From Flavobacterium chungbukense (GTDB lineage Bacteria; Bacteroidota; Bacteroidia; Flavobacteriales; Flavobacteriaceae), in assembly GCF_020805785.1 (NCBI RefSeq), contig NZ_JAJGZV010000003.1, positions 769,730 to 833,729 on the forward strand: 64,000 nt of DNA, in the 5' to 3' direction. The first letter of the stretch is position 1. Each line of letters starts with the position of its first letter. Shown here piece after piece: positions 1 to 6,780 of this stretch. Made by a program: the position numbers and the translations under genes. A model generated the notes under the pieces. It made no database searches. It saw only the letters and a program-made list of their open reading frames with translations, and was not told where the DNA came from.

Positions 1-171
1 AATTGTAATGCTAGAAAATTGATAAAAGAAAATAAATTGCAGCTGGTTTGGAATAGTTTTCATGTTCCAGAAGAATTTGTGTATTTATTGACATCCAAAA
101 ACACTAATACCAATTCGTTTTTCGAAATTATTGCTAAAGAATTAAAACTCTTTTTTGGGAATAGATTGTAA
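1..171 (+). CDS. C-terminal fragment of an unidentified protein (5' end outside window)
   Basis: Frame 1 is open from the first base to a TAA at 169-171 and gives the last 56 residues of a protein, ending in KLFFGNRL. The segment is rich in Lys, Asn and Phe and has no motif I recognise. It is followed by an 80-bp gap before the next rightward gene. It could be the tail of any cytoplasmic protein, so no function is assigned. Confidence 0.6.
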   Translation, partial: NCNARKLIKENKLQLVWNSFHVPEEFVYLLTSKNTNTNSFFEIIAKELKLFFGNRL

Positions 172-214
172 TAAGTAAAGTCCTGCATTTTGTTTTTTAT
201 GTGAGAAAAAGATT

Positions 215-222
215 TATTTTTG
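215..222 (+). promoter_or_regulatory. Candidate -7 box (TATTTTTG) of the PKD lipoprotein gene
   Basis: The octamer matches the Bacteroidota -7 consensus TAnnTTTG and lies 28 bp before the ATG at 251. The nearest upstream TTTG (189-192) is 22 nt away, slightly long for a -33 element, so only the -7 part is well supported. Confidence 0.4.
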
Positions 223-250
223 TGTATAACTAATATTAAATCAATTATTT

Positions 251-622
251 ATGAAAAATATTAAAAGAATTTCTGGAATTGTTATTATGGCTTTTTTGTC
301 CTTTTCTTGCAGTAAAAGCGATGATGCTGCAATAGTTGATTGTTTTGGTGATTCAATCTTAACTGAATTAAAACATTCGGCAGACGGAACAAATTCTAAG
401 ATTATTAAGTACTCCATTCAATACAGTGGAAGCAATACTGTAACCTCTGTAAAATGGACTTTTGGCGACGGAACTCCTGCGCAAACTGTAAGTAGCGCTA
501 CTGGCGAAGTTTCTCATACGTATAGCGCTGCGGGAACATTTGAGGTTAAAGCTGATGTAACACTTTCAAAAGGTGGAGGAAGCTGTACTGTTAGTCCAAA
601 GAAAAGTGTAACAGTGAACTAA
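251..622 (+). CDS. PKD-domain lipoprotein
   Basis: A 123-residue exported lipoprotein. Residues 1-19 form a signal peptide with cysteine at 20, and the following S-K-S-D-D fits the Bacteroidota lipoprotein export signal (Lys then acidic residues) that sends lipoproteins to the cell surface. Residues about 45-122 form one PKD fold with the typical WTFGDGT turn and HTYSAAGTFEV strand. PKD domains usually mediate protein or glycan contacts in surface proteins; a lone PKD domain without an enzyme suggests a binding or structural role. It stands alone, followed by a strong inverted repeat that may end its transcript. The specific ligand cannot be inferred. Confidence 0.8.
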   Translation: MKNIKRISGIVIMAFLSFSCSKSDDAAIVDCFGDSILTELKHSADGTNSKIIKYSIQYSGSNTVTSVKWTFGDGTPAQTVSSATGEVSHTYSAAGTFEVKADVTLSKGGGSCTVSPKKSVTVN

Positions 623-644
623 AATACCACAAGTAAAAAATAGT

Positions 645-703
645 AATGAGGACCAACTTTGTAATTTATTGCACAAGCATAGATTACAAAGTTGGTCCTC
701 ATT
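645..703. repeat. Perfect 21-bp inverted repeat with 17-nt loop
   Basis: Bases 645-665 and 683-703 are exact reverse complements around a 17-nt spacer. The right arm ends four bases before a TAnnTTTG promoter box (707-714). There is no T-tract after the right arm, so it is not a standard intrinsic terminator. It may end the PKD transcript by another route, or act as an operator for the downstream regulator gene. Confidence 0.8.
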
Positions 704-706
704 CGT

Positions 707-714
707 TATATTTG
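707..714 (+). promoter_or_regulatory. -7 box (TATATTTG) of the NrtR-like regulator gene
   Basis: An exact TAnnTTTG match, 20 bp before the ATG at 734. A transcript starting near 720 would exclude the earlier in-frame GTG-type start at 692, which lies inside the inverted repeat. No good -33 element is seen at the usual spacing; that position is occupied by the inverted repeat. Confidence 0.5.
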
Positions 715-733
715 TTCGATACGATTTTTGATT

Positions 734-1426
734 ATGGAAAAATTACAAAATATTAGAATTGCTGTCGATGCAATTGTTTTTGGATATAAAAGCAGTGGTT
801 TGTATGCGTTATTGATTGAACAGCAATTCGGTTCTTCTGATAAATATTGGGCTTTGCCTGGCGGTTTAGTCAAAGACGACGAATCTTTGAGCGATGCTGT
901 TATTCGTGAATTGCACGAAGAAACTAATGTGCAATTGACCTTTATGGAACAATTATATACGTTTGGCGATGATATTCAGCGAGATTCTAGAAATCGAGTT
1001 ATTTCGGTTGCCTATTACGCGTTAGTAGATGCTTCTACATTAGAAATTAAAGCTAGCACAGATGCAGAAAGAGTGCAATGGTTCAAAATAGATGAAATTC
1101 CGTCTCTAGCTTTTGATCATAATTTAATTTTACAAAAAGGAATAGAAAGATTAAAAGCCAAATTAACTTATGAGCCAATCGGTTTCGATTTACTACCAGA
1201 AGAATTCTTGTTTTCGGATCTTGAAAACCTTTATTGTACCATTTTAGAAAAAGAAATTGACCGCCGTAATTTCCGAAAAAAAATATTCAGCTTTGATATT
1301 TTAGAACAAACAGATAATATTTCTCCCGTAAAAAGTGGGCGTCCAGCTAAACTTTTTAGGTTTAATAAGTTAAAATACAGAGAGTTAATTAAGGAAGGTT
1401 TTCACTTCGAAATAAAGTTTGCGTAA
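734..1426 (+). CDS. nrtR: NrtR-like Nudix/winged-helix transcriptional regulator of NAD metabolism
   Basis: A 230-residue protein with an N-terminal Nudix-type domain (about 1-145) and a C-terminal winged helix (about 150-230) containing the family signature SGRPAKLFRF. The Nudix box at residues 44-66 keeps the Gly, Glu50, Arg58-Glu59 and Glu62-Glu63, but the final Gly is Asn65. NrtR proteins are repressors that sense ADP-ribose or NAD-related ligands through the Nudix-like domain. Bacteroidota also have related Nudix regulators of pentose metabolism, but the downstream Prs, NADAR and NAMPT genes support an NAD role. ATG 734 was chosen because homologues start with a short lead into the first strand and because of the promoter position. 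Palindromes at 1418-1438 and 1470-1490 are likely its binding sites. Confidence 0.8.
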   Translation: MEKLQNIRIAVDAIVFGYKSSGLYALLIEQQFGSSDKYWALPGGLVKDDESLSDAVIRELHEETNVQLTFMEQLYTFGDDIQRDSRNRVISVAYYALVDASTLEIKASTDAERVQWFKIDEIPSLAFDHNLILQKGIERLKAKLTYEPIGFDLLPEEFLFSDLENLYCTILEKEIDRRNFRKKIFSFDILEQTDNISPVKSGRPAKLFRFNKLKYRELIKEGFHFEIKFA

Positions 1427-1438
1427 TTTTTACACAAA
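1418..1438. promoter_or_regulatory. Imperfect operator-like palindrome overlapping the regulator stop codon
   Basis: TTTGCGT at 1418-1424, a 7-bp spacer, then ACACAAA at 1432-1438. Arm sequence and spacing match the better palindrome at 1470-1490, with five of seven positions complementary. The stop codon of the regulator (1424-1426) lies inside it. Confidence 0.5.
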
Positions 1439-1443
1439 ATAAA

Positions 1444-1473
1444 TTGTTTATTCAAAATTAAATTTTACATTTG
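1444..1473 (+). promoter_or_regulatory. Promoter of the prs-NADAR-NAMPT operon
   Basis: TTG at 1444-1446, a 19-bp spacer and TACATTTG at 1466-1473 fit the Bacteroidota housekeeping promoter. The last four bases of the -7 box belong to the palindrome at 1470-1490, so a bound repressor would cover the transcription start. Confidence 0.65.
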
Positions 1474-1490
1474 CGTATAATTAACGCAAA
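1470..1490. promoter_or_regulatory. Predicted NrtR-type operator (TTTGCGT-N7-ACGCAAA)
   Basis: Perfect 7-bp arms around an AT-rich 7-bp centre, overlapping the -7 box and the start of the prs transcript, 10 bp before the ATG at 1501. It is the best candidate for the binding site of the regulator encoded just upstream. The site is seen directly; the regulator pairing is inferred from position. Confidence 0.65.
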
Positions 1491-1500
1491 CTAAAAAGCT

Positions 1501-2334
1501 ATGATACTAAATCTTGATCCAAAATTCGCTCCTTTCCAAAATCAGGAAGAAATCAAATTTCAAAGTTTTACATTTTCTGGTGGAGAACCCCATATTAAAA
1601 TCAGTCCAGATTTTGATCCAAAAAGAAAAATCACAATCACGCATCGATTAAATTCATTCAACGATTTAGGCTTATTGTGTATCACAGTTGATGCCCTACG
1701 AAGAATGGACGTTAAAATTATCGATCTTTTTATTCCATATTTTCCAGCAGCAAGACAAGATCGTGTTATGATTCCTGGAGAACCTTTGTCTGTAAAAGTT
1801 TATGCTGATATTATCAATGCATTGCAATTGAGCAAAGTTTTTGTTTTCGATGCGCATTCAGAAGTTACTCCAGCTTTGTTGAACAATTGTACCGTAATCC
1901 CGAACTATACTTTTATTAAAGAAGTTTTAAATAGAATTGGTCAAAACGTAAAATTAATTTCTCCAGATGGAGGCGCTTTGAAAAAAATCTACAAAGTATC
2001 TGAGTTTTTAGGCGGAGTAGAAGTAGTAGAATGCAGTAAAAGCCGCGATGTGAAAACAGGAAAATTATCTGGTTTTAAAGTTTATGAAGAGGATTTGCAA
2101 GTAATGGATTGCTTAATTGTAGATGATATCTGCGACGGTGGCGGTACTTTTGTCGGTTTGGCTGAGGAATTGAAAAAGAAAAATGCCGGAAAATTGTACT
2201 TAGCGGTAAGCCACGGAATTTTCAATAAAGGTTTTGAGGTTTTAAACTGCTTTGATGGAATTTTCACTACCAATTCTTTTAAAGATTTTGAAGGCGAAAA
2301 TGTTCAGGTAATTGGACTGGATCAATTAGTTTAA
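1501..2334 (+). CDS. prs: Ribose-phosphate pyrophosphokinase, short NAD-locus type
   Basis: A 277-residue PRPP synthetase homologue, shorter than the roughly 310 residues of the housekeeping enzyme. It makes PRPP from ribose 5-phosphate and ATP. Recognisable parts are PYFPAARQDR near residue 80, the region DAHSEVTPALL near 117 that replaces the usual DLHxxQ segment, and the PRPP loop VDDICDGGGT near 206. Divergence from the usual sequence and its place before NADAR and NAMPT genes suggest a paralogue dedicated to supplying PRPP for nicotinamide salvage. Transcription starts from the operator-overlapped promoter directly upstream. A housekeeping prs is expected elsewhere in the genome. Confidence 0.88.
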   Translation: MILNLDPKFAPFQNQEEIKFQSFTFSGGEPHIKISPDFDPKRKITITHRLNSFNDLGLLCITVDALRRMDVKIIDLFIPYFPAARQDRVMIPGEPLSVKVYADIINALQLSKVFVFDAHSEVTPALLNNCTVIPNYTFIKEVLNRIGQNVKLISPDGGALKKIYKVSEFLGGVEVVECSKSRDVKTGKLSGFKVYEEDLQVMDCLIVDDICDGGGTFVGLAEELKKKNAGKLYLAVSHGIFNKGFEVLNCFDGIFTTNSFKDFEGENVQVIGLDQLV

Positions 2335-2339
2335 AAAGT

Positions 2340-2383
2340 TTCAAGTTTCAGATTTCAAGTTCTTTAGAAACGTGAAACTTGAA
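2340..2383 (+). repeat. 10-bp inverted repeat between prs and the NADAR gene
   Basis: TTCAAGTTTC at 2340-2349 pairs with GAAACTTGAA at 2374-2383. There is no T-tract, so it is unlikely to terminate the operon; it may stabilise or process the mRNA between the two genes. Confidence 0.45.
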
Positions 2384-2404
2384 GCAAACAAAAAATCAAA
2401 CAAA

Positions 2405-2932
2405 ATGAAATACGATATAGCAACAATAGCTCCAGAAAGTAAGTTTTTATTTTTCTGGGGACACCAGGCAAATGAAGACGGGAAAATTACAAAAACCTGT
2501 TTTAGTCAATGGTGGTTAAGTTCTTTTGAAGTTGAAGGCATACTATACAAAACAGCAGAGCATTGGATGATGGCCAAAAAGGCAGAATTGTTTCAGGATA
2601 AAGAAATTTTAGAAAAAATTCTGTTAGCCGATTCTCCAGCCGAAGCAAAAAAGTTAGGGCGTGAAGTAAAAAATTATGATGATCAGCTTTGGTTAGCCAA
2701 TAGATTTGAAATTGTAAAACAAGGAAATTTTCATAAGTTTAGCCAAAACCTCGATTTAAAAACGTTTTTATTGAATACAAAAAACCGAGTTTTAGTCGAA
2801 GCAAGTCCAGTAGATCCTATTTGGGGAATCGGATTGGCAAGCGATCATACGGATGCAACAATCCCTGAAAAATGGCAAGGCTTAAATCTTTTAGGTTTTG
2901 CTTTGATGGAAGTTAGAGATGAATTGAAATAA
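2405..2932 (+). CDS. NADAR (YbiA-like) family protein
   Basis: A 175-residue NADAR-fold protein. Family features visible are the FLFFWGH start, SQWWLSSFEVEGILYKTAEHWMMAKKA, the PVDPIWGIGL motif and a C-terminal helix. NADAR proteins act on ADP-ribosylated or riboside substrates; known members include YbiA, an N-glycosidase in riboflavin biosynthesis, and enzymes that remove ADP-ribose from guanine bases. In an NAD-salvage operon a role in recycling or removing ADP-ribose is plausible but inferred. The frame stays open upstream to a GTG at 2372, but ATG 2405 fits family length and lies outside the intergenic repeat. The next gene follows after 21 bp. Confidence 0.85.
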   Translation: MKYDIATIAPESKFLFFWGHQANEDGKITKTCFSQWWLSSFEVEGILYKTAEHWMMAKKAELFQDKEILEKILLADSPAEAKKLGREVKNYDDQLWLANRFEIVKQGNFHKFSQNLDLKTFLLNTKNRVLVEASPVDPIWGIGLASDHTDATIPEKWQGLNLLGFALMEVRDELK

Positions 2933-2953
2933 TTAAAATATAAATAAAAATAT

Positions 2954-4423
2954 ATGAACCCACTACTATTAACCGACGGTTACAAAGTTGACCACAGAAG
3001 ACAATACCCAGACGGAACAACCATTGTTTATTCTAACTGGACACCAAGAAAATCTAGAATTGAAGAGCTAGACGAAGTTGTGTTTTTCGGATTGCAATAT
3101 TTCATTAAAAAATATATCATTCATGATTTTGAGGAGTATTTCTTTAAGAAACCAAAAGAAGAAGTCGTTAATAAATACGCGAAAAGAATCAATAACTATC
3201 TAGGTGAAAATTTAGTCGGAACAAAACATATCGAAGATTTACATGATTTAGGTTATATTCCGATGGTTTTCAAAGCGTTGCCGGAAGGAGCAAGTGTTCC
3301 ATTGCGTGTGCCGATGTTTACGATGTACAACACCATTCCTGAATTTTTCTGGTTGACAAATTATTTCGAAACGTTACTTTCTGCAGTGGTTTGGCTTCCT
3401 TGTAATTCTGCGACTTTGGCAAAACAATACAGAAAAGTTTTAGACAGATATGCAGCAGAAACTTCTTCAGTACCAGAATTTGTAGATTGGCAGGCGCACG
3501 ATTTCTCAATGAGAGGAATGGGCGGAATTGAAGCGGCTTTGACTTCTGCAGCGGGACATTTATTAAGTTTTACAGGTTCTGACACTATTCCAGCTATCGA
3601 TTTCTTAGAAGAATATTACAATGCCAATTCAGATTTGGAACTTGTAGCGGGTTCAGTAGCTGCAACAGAACATTCTGTAATGTGTATGGGAACCACAGAA
3701 GGCGAATACGAAACGTTCAAAAGATTGATTACGCAAGTTTATCCAAAAGGAATCGTTTCTATCGTTTCTGATACTTGGGATCTGTGGAAAGTACTAACAG
3801 ATTATCTGCCAAGATTAAAAGAAGAAATTGTTTCTAGAGAAGGAAAAGTAGTAATTCGTCCTGATAGCGGTGATCCAGTTGATATTATCTGCGGAAATCC
3901 GAACGGAAAAACAGAACAAGAAAAGAAAGGTGTTATTGAATTTCTTTGGGATGTTTTTGGAGGTTCTACAAATACAAAAGGGTTTAAAGAATTAGTGCCT
4001 CAAATTGGTGCGATTTATGGAGATAGTATCACCGTGGCAAGAGCAACTCAAATCTGCGAACGATTAAAAGCTAAGGGATTTGCTTCTACGAATGTCGTAT
4101 TAGGAATTGGATCTTTTACTTATCAATACAATACCAGAGATACTTTCGGATTTGCGATGAAAGCAACTTACGGAGAAGTGAACGGAGAGGGAAGAGCTAT
4201 CTTTAAAGATCCAATCACTGACGACGGAACTAAAAAATCTGCCAAGGGATTAATGAAAATTGATTTGATTGACGGAAAGTATCATTTGACTGATAATGTT
4301 TCTTGGGAAGAAGAAAAACAAGGTGAATTGAAAGAGGTTTTTAGAGATGGAAAACTTTTAGTCGATCAATCACTTAGTGAGATTAGAACAAGAGTAAAAA
4401 GTGAAGTAAGTATCGAAGCATAA
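2954..4423 (+). CDS. nadV: Nicotinamide phosphoribosyltransferase (NAMPT/NadV)
   Basis: A 489-residue NAMPT homologue, the normal length. It joins nicotinamide and PRPP to give NMN. Motifs include LLTDGYKVDHRRQYP at the N-terminus, HDFSMRGMGG near 180, the catalytic-histidine segment ATEHS near residue 239, and the phosphoribose-binding VIRPDSGDP near 302. It is the last gene of the operon and ends in a strong terminator. With the upstream Prs it forms a compact route from nicotinamide to NMN, which could be adenylylated by a NadD or NadM type enzyme; nadD is encoded convergently less than 1 kb away. Confidence 0.93.
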   Translation: MNPLLLTDGYKVDHRRQYPDGTTIVYSNWTPRKSRIEELDEVVFFGLQYFIKKYIIHDFEEYFFKKPKEEVVNKYAKRINNYLGENLVGTKHIEDLHDLGYIPMVFKALPEGASVPLRVPMFTMYNTIPEFFWLTNYFETLLSAVVWLPCNSATLAKQYRKVLDRYAAETSSVPEFVDWQAHDFSMRGMGGIEAALTSAAGHLLSFTGSDTIPAIDFLEEYYNANSDLELVAGSVAATEHSVMCMGTTEGEYETFKRLITQVYPKGIVSIVSDTWDLWKVLTDYLPRLKEEIVSREGKVVIRPDSGDPVDIICGNPNGKTEQEKKGVIEFLWDVFGGSTNTKGFKELVPQIGAIYGDSITVARATQICERLKAKGFASTNVVLGIGSFTYQYNTRDTFGFAMKATYGEVNGEGRAIFKDPITDDGTKKSAKGLMKIDLIDGKYHLTDNVSWEEEKQGELKEVFRDGKLLVDQSLSEIRTRVKSEVSIEA

Positions 4424-4437
4424 TTATAAAAGAAAAG

Positions 4438-4466
4438 CCTGAATTTAAATTCAGGTTTTTTATTTT
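4438..4466. terminator. Bidirectional intrinsic terminator after nadV
   Basis: CCTGAATTTAAATTCAGG at 4438-4455 is a perfect 18-bp palindrome followed by a T-rich tract; on the other strand it is followed by a second T-rich stretch. It separates nadV from the convergent gene ending at 4465. Confidence 0.85.
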
Positions 4467-5166
4467 AAGAACAATACTTTAATCTAAACTCTGCTGCATC
4501 TTTAGAATTAAGACCGATTAAATTAATTCCTTCTTTGCATTCCATTCGTTTTTCTCGGATTAATTTTCCAATAAATAATTCGAAAAGTAAAAATGAACGA
4601 TGTTCATCATTTATAAAATCTAGATATTCTCTTTTATAAGGAAGTTTTTCAGTTGTTAAAATATGAATTAAAACCTCTTGTAATTCGTCAAGATGCCTTT
4701 CTGAGTTTAACTGAAAATACTTTTCAACTTTAATCCCATCACAAGTAAACGAAATAAGGTTTTTAGTGCCATTTCCATACATGGGACCAGATTTATAGTT
4801 TTGTGTTTTTTCTCCTGAGAAAGAATTTCCATAAATCACAAGATCTTGTAGATTTGAATAGTTGTATTCTATCTCATTTACTACGAGAAAATCTTCGTCA
4901 AATGAAATTTTCCCTTTTAAATATCCATTGAAATTTTCAAATTCTGCAAGCCTAATAAAAGTTCCAGCTAAATGAAAGAGCAAAAGAAGTGCTAAAGGGT
5001 AGTAAAAGTACTGAGATAGTTTATAACCTAAAAATCGTTCAATCAGAAGTAATATTAAACCATACAAAATAACTGTTCCAATAGACAAATATGATAATTT
5101 TTCTGAAAGGGTTAAATTAAAGAATTTAGGTTTTTCAGGAATAAAAATTGAAGCAGAAAAAAGCAT
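4465..5166 (-). CDS. Unknown membrane protein with two N-terminal TM segments
   Basis: A 233-residue protein not recognised. Residues about 28-46 and 54-72 are hydrophobic and likely membrane-spanning; the remaining 150 residues look soluble, mixing strands and helices in a way compatible with a PH-like domain, and end with RLKYCS. The start codon abuts the stop of nadD, so it is translated from the nadD transcript and may be coupled to it. Nothing in the sequence ties it to NAD metabolism. A role as a small inner-membrane accessory protein is only a guess. Confidence 0.6.
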   Translation of the reverse strand: MLFSASIFIPEKPKFFNLTLSEKLSYLSIGTVILYGLILLLIERFLGYKLSQYFYYPLALLLLFHLAGTFIRLAEFENFNGYLKGKISFDEDFLVVNEIEYNYSNLQDLVIYGNSFSGEKTQNYKSGPMYGNGTKNLISFTCDGIKVEKYFQLNSERHLDELQEVLIHILTTEKLPYKREYLDFINDEHRSFLLFELFIGKLIREKRMECKEGINLIGLNSKDAAEFRLKYCS

Positions 5167-5748
5167 TTACTTCTTATAAAAATTATTATGATCAATATAT
5201 TCCCAGACTTTTGGTGGTAATAAAGGCTGAATGTTTTTTCCTTCTTTAATATTATTTCGAATAAAAGTCGAAGAAATTTCTACAATTGGTGCATCAATTA
5301 CATGAATTTTAGGATGCGATTTTAATTCTACATTTTCTGGTTCATCAGAAATACGCGGATAGACATAAATATCATGGTTTTCTAAAATCACCTCATAGTT
5401 TTTCCATTTATGAAGCGTTTTCAGATTATCCTCGCCCATAATTAATGAAAATTCATGAGTAGGATATTTTTCTTGTAAATGTGCCAATGTAATTACTGTA
5501 TAACTCGGCTGAGGCAGTTTAAATTCAATATCAGAAGGCTTGATTTTTGGATAATCTTCTGTTGCCAGAAAAACCATTTGCAAACGCTGCTGATCGTCTA
5601 ATAAAGTCGCTTTTTTCTTTAACGGATTATGTGGCGTAACGACCATCCAAATCTGATCTAAATCGGCAAATTCTGCCATATGATTGGCAATGATTAAATG
5701 ACCAACGTGGATAGGATTATATGTTCCGAAATAAAGACCTACTTTCAT
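5167..5748 (-). CDS. nadD: Nicotinate-nucleotide adenylyltransferase
   Basis: A 193-residue nucleotidyltransferase of normal length. It transfers AMP from ATP to nicotinate mononucleotide, the penultimate step of NAD synthesis. The N-terminal GLYFGTYNPIHVGHL contains the HxGH active-site motif, and ISSTFIRNNI near residue 160 is the conserved ISSTxxR signature. It lies downstream of gmk and a small four-helix-bundle gene on the leftward strand and next to the convergent NAD-salvage operon. Bacterial NadD prefers the nicotinate nucleotide, so whether it uses NMN from the neighbouring NAMPT is not shown. Confidence 0.93.
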   Translation of the reverse strand: MKVGLYFGTYNPIHVGHLIIANHMAEFADLDQIWMVVTPHNPLKKKATLLDDQQRLQMVFLATEDYPKIKPSDIEFKLPQPSYTVITLAHLQEKYPTHEFSLIMGEDNLKTLHKWKNYEVILENHDIYVYPRISDEPENVELKSHPKIHVIDAPIVEISSTFIRNNIKEGKNIQPLLPPKVWEYIDHNNFYKK

Positions 5749-5757
5749 AAATTGAAG

Positions 5758-6190
5758 TAAATAGTGATTAGTAAAAAGTGATTAGTCTTTTAATGTTTTA
5801 CAAAAAGCATTAATCATTTTTGATTCTTCTTCAATTTGATTTAAAATTTCTTTGTAAAGAGTTTCACTAGTTATAAAGCCAAGATCATTTGCAATAAGTA
5901 ATTGAGTTTCAATTTCGAATAAAGATCCTCTTGAAATGTTTAAAAAATGTCCAAAAGATTTGTCGGTATTTCTGCCATAACCTTCTGCTATATTTGATGG
6001 AATAGACACAGAAGCTCTCTTCAACTGACTGGTTAAAGCAAATAATTCTTCTTTTGGGAATGATTTTACTAATTGATAAATCAGAGAAACGATTTTAATT
6101 CCTTTTTGCCAAATCAGTAAATCTTTATAAGATCTTATTTCGCTCATTTTTTACGCTATTTACTAATTACTCTTTACTAATCACTATTTA
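5758..6190. repeat. 29-bp inverted repeats framing the four-helix-bundle gene
   Basis: The 29 bp at 5758-5786 and the reverse complement of 6162-6190 agree at 27 positions. The left arm overlaps the stop codon of the small gene at 5782 and sits 10 bp before nadD; the right arm overlaps the stop codon of gmk at 6184. The left arm also holds a short tandem repeat of AGTGATTAGT. The arrangement looks like a cassette inserted between gmk and nadD. Confidence 0.8.
5782..6147 (-). CDS. Four-helix-bundle protein of the S23/bAvd type
   Basis: A 121-residue helical protein of the S23 family, first known from intervening sequences in 23S rRNA genes and related to the accessory protein of diversity-generating retroelements. 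Diagnostic parts are YKDLLIWQKGI at the start, SQLKRASVSIPSNIAEGYGR in the middle and FLNISRGSLFEIETQLLIA. The basic faces suggest nucleic-acid binding. Here it is not in an rRNA gene and no reverse transcriptase is nearby. It lies in the same direction as gmk and nadD and is enclosed by 29-bp inverted repeats, consistent with a small insertion that uses the host operon for expression. Cellular function is unknown. Confidence 0.85.
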   Translation of the reverse strand: MSEIRSYKDLLIWQKGIKIVSLIYQLVKSFPKEELFALTSQLKRASVSIPSNIAEGYGRNTDKSFGHFLNISRGSLFEIETQLLIANDLGFITSETLYKEILNQIEEESKMINAFCKTLKD

Positions 6191-6756
6191 GAAACAAAAT
6201 CCTTAACCAATTGATGTGCTTCTTCCAATGCTACGGGCAAATCATAATTTTTGATAATTACATCAAATTGTGGAGCAGTGGCCAATTCTACAGATGCTTT
6301 TGCAATTCTCATATTGATTTTGTCTTCGCTTTCTGTAGAGCGTTCTTTTAATCTACGTTTAAGTTCGTCTACACTTGGTGGTTTTACAAAAACGGCTAAA
6401 GTTTGTTCAGGAAATTTATGTTTAATACGAAGTCCGCCCGCAACATCAATGTCAAAAATGACGTTTTTTCCTAAAGCCCAGATTCTTTCAATTTCTGATT
6501 TTAAAGTTCCGTAGAAATTATCACGGTAAACTTCTTCCCATTCAAGGAAATCTTCCGCTTTAATGTGTTTTTTGAATTCTTCCAGCGAAATAAAATAATA
6601 ATCTTTTCCGTGAACTTCTTCTCCACGTGGGTCACGCGAAGCTGCTGAGATCGAAAATTCTAAGTTTAAATCTTCTTGACCTAACAAATGTTTTACGATA
6701 GTTGTTTTTCCTGATCCGGACGGTGCCGAAAAAACAATTAATTTTCCTTTGTTCAT
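6184..6756 (-). CDS. gmk: Guanylate kinase
   Basis: A 190-residue enzyme that phosphorylates GMP to GDP with ATP. The P-loop GAPSGSGKTT lies at residues 9-18, followed by the family segments SRDPRGEEVHGKDYYF and FLEWEEVYRDNFYGT. Length and motifs are complete. In many bacteria gmk follows yicC directly; here a 198-residue exported protein gene lies between them. The 3' end overlaps an inverted-repeat arm, which slightly alters the expected C-terminal region but leaves the fold intact. Confidence 0.95.
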   Translation of the reverse strand: MNKGKLIVFSAPSGSGKTTIVKHLLGQEDLNLEFSISAASRDPRGEEVHGKDYYFISLEEFKKHIKAEDFLEWEEVYRDNFYGTLKSEIERIWALGKNVIFDIDVAGGLRIKHKFPEQTLAVFVKPPSVDELKRRLKERSTESEDKINMRIAKASVELATAPQFDVIIKNYDLPVALEEAHQLVKDFVSK

Positions 6757-6780
6757 TGTGTGTATATGTGTAATCTGTTT

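Noticed and set aside
692..733. Earlier in-frame start for the NrtR-like gene
   Set aside because: The leader lies inside the inverted repeat and before the expected transcript start, and has no similarity to the family.
5782..6147. Diversity-generating retroelement accessory gene
   Set aside because: The protein is related to bAvd, but no reverse transcriptase, template repeat or variable repeat is present nearby.
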